From NCBI GenBank assembly GCA_017452405.1, contig JAFTMM010000006.1, forward strand, positions 1 through 15,970: a DNA stretch of 15,970 nucleotides, given 5' to 3'. Positions within the stretch are counted from its first letter, which is position 1. Each line of letters starts with the position of its first letter. Origin of the DNA: Clostridia bacterium. Its GTDB lineage: Bacteria; Bacillota; Clostridia; Christensenellales; Pumilibacteraceae. Shown here piece after piece: positions 14,955 to 15,970 of the stretch. A program made the position numbers and the translations under genes. The notes beneath the pieces were generated by a model, which saw nothing but the letters and a program-made list of their open reading frames with translations, was not told the DNA's origin and searched no databases.

Positions 14955-14992
14955 GAAACGAGAACTTGGATATATGTCCGAGTTCTCGTTTC
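14955..14992 (+). terminator. Long hairpin terminator after the guaB-tilS-hpt run
   Basis: A 16-pair stem, GAAACGAGAACTTGGA with TCCGAGTTCTCGTTTC, around loop TATATG. The one non-Watson-Crick position is a T/G that is a U-G wobble in RNA. The 3' flank (CATTT) is only modestly T-rich. It separates the housekeeping run from the accessory module to the right and could act in both directions. Confidence 0.75.
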
Positions 14993-15009
14993 ATTTGCGG
15001 AATCTATAT

Positions 15010-15022
15010 CATTTTAATGATA
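15010..15022. repeat. 13-base operator-like repeat, copy 1
   Basis: CATTTTAATGATA, within the perfect palindrome ATCATT-TT-AATGAT (15008-15021), 26 bases upstream of the -35 box. It is repeated exactly 50 bases later. Confidence 0.55.
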
Positions 15023-15047
15023 ATTTTTGATTTTGGGGCATAAAATA

Positions 15048-15076
15048 TTGACAAGATAACATTTTAATGATATAAT
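15048..15076 (+). promoter_or_regulatory. Consensus promoter of the DUF3990 module
   Basis: TTGACA (15048-15053) and TATAAT (15071-15076) are separated by 17 bases, a perfect match. The expected start is near 15083, about 17 bases before the ATG. TGTCAA at 15079-15084 is the reverse complement of the -35 box, so the whole promoter lies in a loose inverted repeat. Confidence 0.85.
15060..15072. repeat. 13-base operator-like repeat, copy 2
   Basis: CATTTTAATGATA again, now filling the promoter spacer and the first two bases of the -10 box. A protein bound here would block RNA polymerase. Exact recurrence at 50 bases suggests cooperative repression, possibly by a product of this module. Confidence 0.55.
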
Positions 15077-15099
15077 ATTGTCAAGGATGGTGAAGCACT

Positions 15100-15771
15100 A
15101 TGATTATTTATCACGGCTCAAAAGATATTATTGAAAGACCCGAATTCGGTAAGGGCAATAAGAAGAATGATTATGGGTTGGGCTTTTACTGTACTGAAAA
15201 CGTTGAACTTTCAAAAGAATGGGCTTGTTCTAACAATGAAACAAACGGATATGCTAATCAATATGAAATTGATTTAAGCGCTTACAAGGTTTTAGATTTA
15301 AGAGAAGAAAAATACTCTATTCTTAATTGGATGGCACTTTTATTGAAATTTAGAACGTTTGACGTTAATACCCCTATTTCAGCACAAGCAAAAGAATATA
15401 TATTAGAAAACTTTTACGTTGACGTGGAAGAATATGACGTAATTATTGGTTATCGTGCAGATGATTCTTATTTTAGCTTTGCAAAGGATTTCATTAACAA
15501 CACGATTTCCGTTCAACAACTTGCTGAAGCTATGCGTCTTGGCGAATTAGGTATTCAAATAGTGTTAAAGTCTAAAAGGGCTTTTGATACGGTAAAATAT
15601 ATAAGTTATGAATTAGCCGAATGTAAGGAATATTATGTTAAGCGTGTTAGCCGTGATAAAAAAGCAAGAGAATCGTATTTAAGTGGTCATAGACATAACT
15701 TAGTGTCCGACGGCTTATTTGTAATGGATATCATTAGAAAGGGGCTTAAAAATGGCGATAAAATCTTATGA
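15100..15771 (+). CDS. DUF3990-type protein, probable ADP-ribosyltransferase-like toxin
   Basis: A 223-residue protein that I recognise by eye as DUF3990 family. It begins IIYHGSKDIIERPEFGKG, followed by NDYGLGFYCTENVELSKEW (23-41). This is the arrangement of ADP-ribosyltransferase-like folds, with H5 in YHGS and Y30 in GFYCT as the first two candidate positions of an H-Y-E/Q set. A third might be E149 or Q153 in LGELGIQIVLKS. DVIIGYRADDSYFSFAKDF (113-131) is another family-like block. There is no signal peptide or membrane helix, so it should act in the cytosol. The ATG has GGTG 7 bases upstream and AAGGATGG just before that. Base and codon use (TTA, GAA, AAT, ATT) is far more A+T-rich than guaB or pot, suggesting acquisition. 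The next frame starts inside its 3' end. Enzyme activity is inference. Confidence 0.75.
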   Translation: MIIYHGSKDIIERPEFGKGNKKNDYGLGFYCTENVELSKEWACSNNETNGYANQYEIDLSAYKVLDLREEKYSILNWMALLLKFRTFDVNTPISAQAKEYILENFYVDVEEYDVIIGYRADDSYFSFAKDFINNTISVQQLAEAMRLGELGIQIVLKSKRAFDTVKYISYELAECKEYYVKRVSRDKKARESYLSGHRHNLVSDGLFVMDIIRKGLKNGDKIL

Positions 15772-15970
15772 TATTAGATATTTAGACAACGTTGCTACAA
15801 ATATCGGGACAATGTTTGAATATGCGGTGGCATGTGGGTACGAGCCAAAAGTATATTGGAATATGTTTGCTTCTTCCGACGTGGCAAAACAAATATAAAA
15901 AGGCAATCCAAGATTTTTAGTTGGATATTCTGCAATAGATTTATTAGACTACGTTGTTAACGCTACTGTG
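15752..15970 (+). pseudogene. Overlapping downstream partner gene, interrupted by an in-frame TAA, partial
   Basis: ATG at 15752 lies 20 bases inside the DUF3990 gene, with GGGG 8 bases upstream, which suggests translational coupling. The frame encodes 48 residues (MAIKSYDIRYLDNVATNIG ... SSDVAKQI) and stops at TAA 15896-15898. The same frame then stays open to the window end and reads KGNPRFLVGYSAIDLLDYVV, which looks like genuine protein and continues naturally from VAKQI. A single base change (GAA to TAA, Glu to stop) would explain it. I do not recognise the family. In a toxin-antitoxin reading this would be the partner or antitoxin. Alternatives are a real short protein, a sequencing error, or a continuation used through an internal start. 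The 3' end is outside the window. Confidence 0.5.

Noticed and set aside
1..15970. tRNA or rRNA genes and CRISPR arrays
   Set aside because: No TTCGA-type T-loop with a matching acceptor stem, no rRNA-like blocks, and no regularly spaced direct repeats were found by eye on either strand.

Overview
The window looks like a stretch of a Bacillota (Clostridia-type) chromosome, probably from an uncultured gut-type lineage. The basis is indirect: near-consensus TTGACA/TATAAT promoters with 17-base spacers, GGAGG-type ribosome binding sites, Gram-positive lipobox proteins, a regulator-potABCD operon, and a tilS-hpt pair. The genus cannot be read from the sequence. Most genes have intermediate G+C; the two edges are visibly richer in A+T.

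Layout, left to right. (1) 1-266, minus: the first 88 codons of a REP-associated/IS200-type Y1 transposase, with a REP-like palindrome inside its reading frame. (2) 334-3738, minus: ilvD-leuC-leuD, branched-chain amino acid enzymes, ending at a hairpin (295-320). (3) 3739-4040: a divergent control region. It holds two candidate minus promoters for ilvD, one perfect plus promoter, and two identical 19-base palindromes downstream of the plus promoter. (4) 4041-9203, plus: an XRE-cupin regulator and a tightly overlapped potABCD polyamine ABC importer, ending at a strong terminator (9209-9241). PotA and PotD are both much longer than usual. (5) 9275-10856, plus: an unrecognised lipoprotein and an unrecognised single-pass membrane protein. 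Both lack a ribosome binding site and have promoter-like sequence almost touching the start codon. (6) 10888-14857, plus: guaB, tilS, hpt and a TrmN6-like methyltransferase, linking purine salvage/GTP supply with tRNA modification, followed by a possible 26-codon small ORF and a hairpin. (7) 15008-15970, plus: an A+T-rich accessory module with a perfect promoter, a repeated 13-base operator-like element, a DUF3990-type protein with ADP-ribosyltransferase-like motifs, and an overlapping downstream frame broken by one in-frame TAA.

How they work together: regions 2-4 are ordinary metabolism and transport. The cupin regulator probably senses a polyamine-type ligand and represses its own operon through the twin palindromes. 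Region 7 is the best candidate for an under-described system: a small two-gene, toxin-antitoxin-like or defence-like cassette whose second gene may be decaying. No tRNA, rRNA, CRISPR array or riboswitch was recognised.
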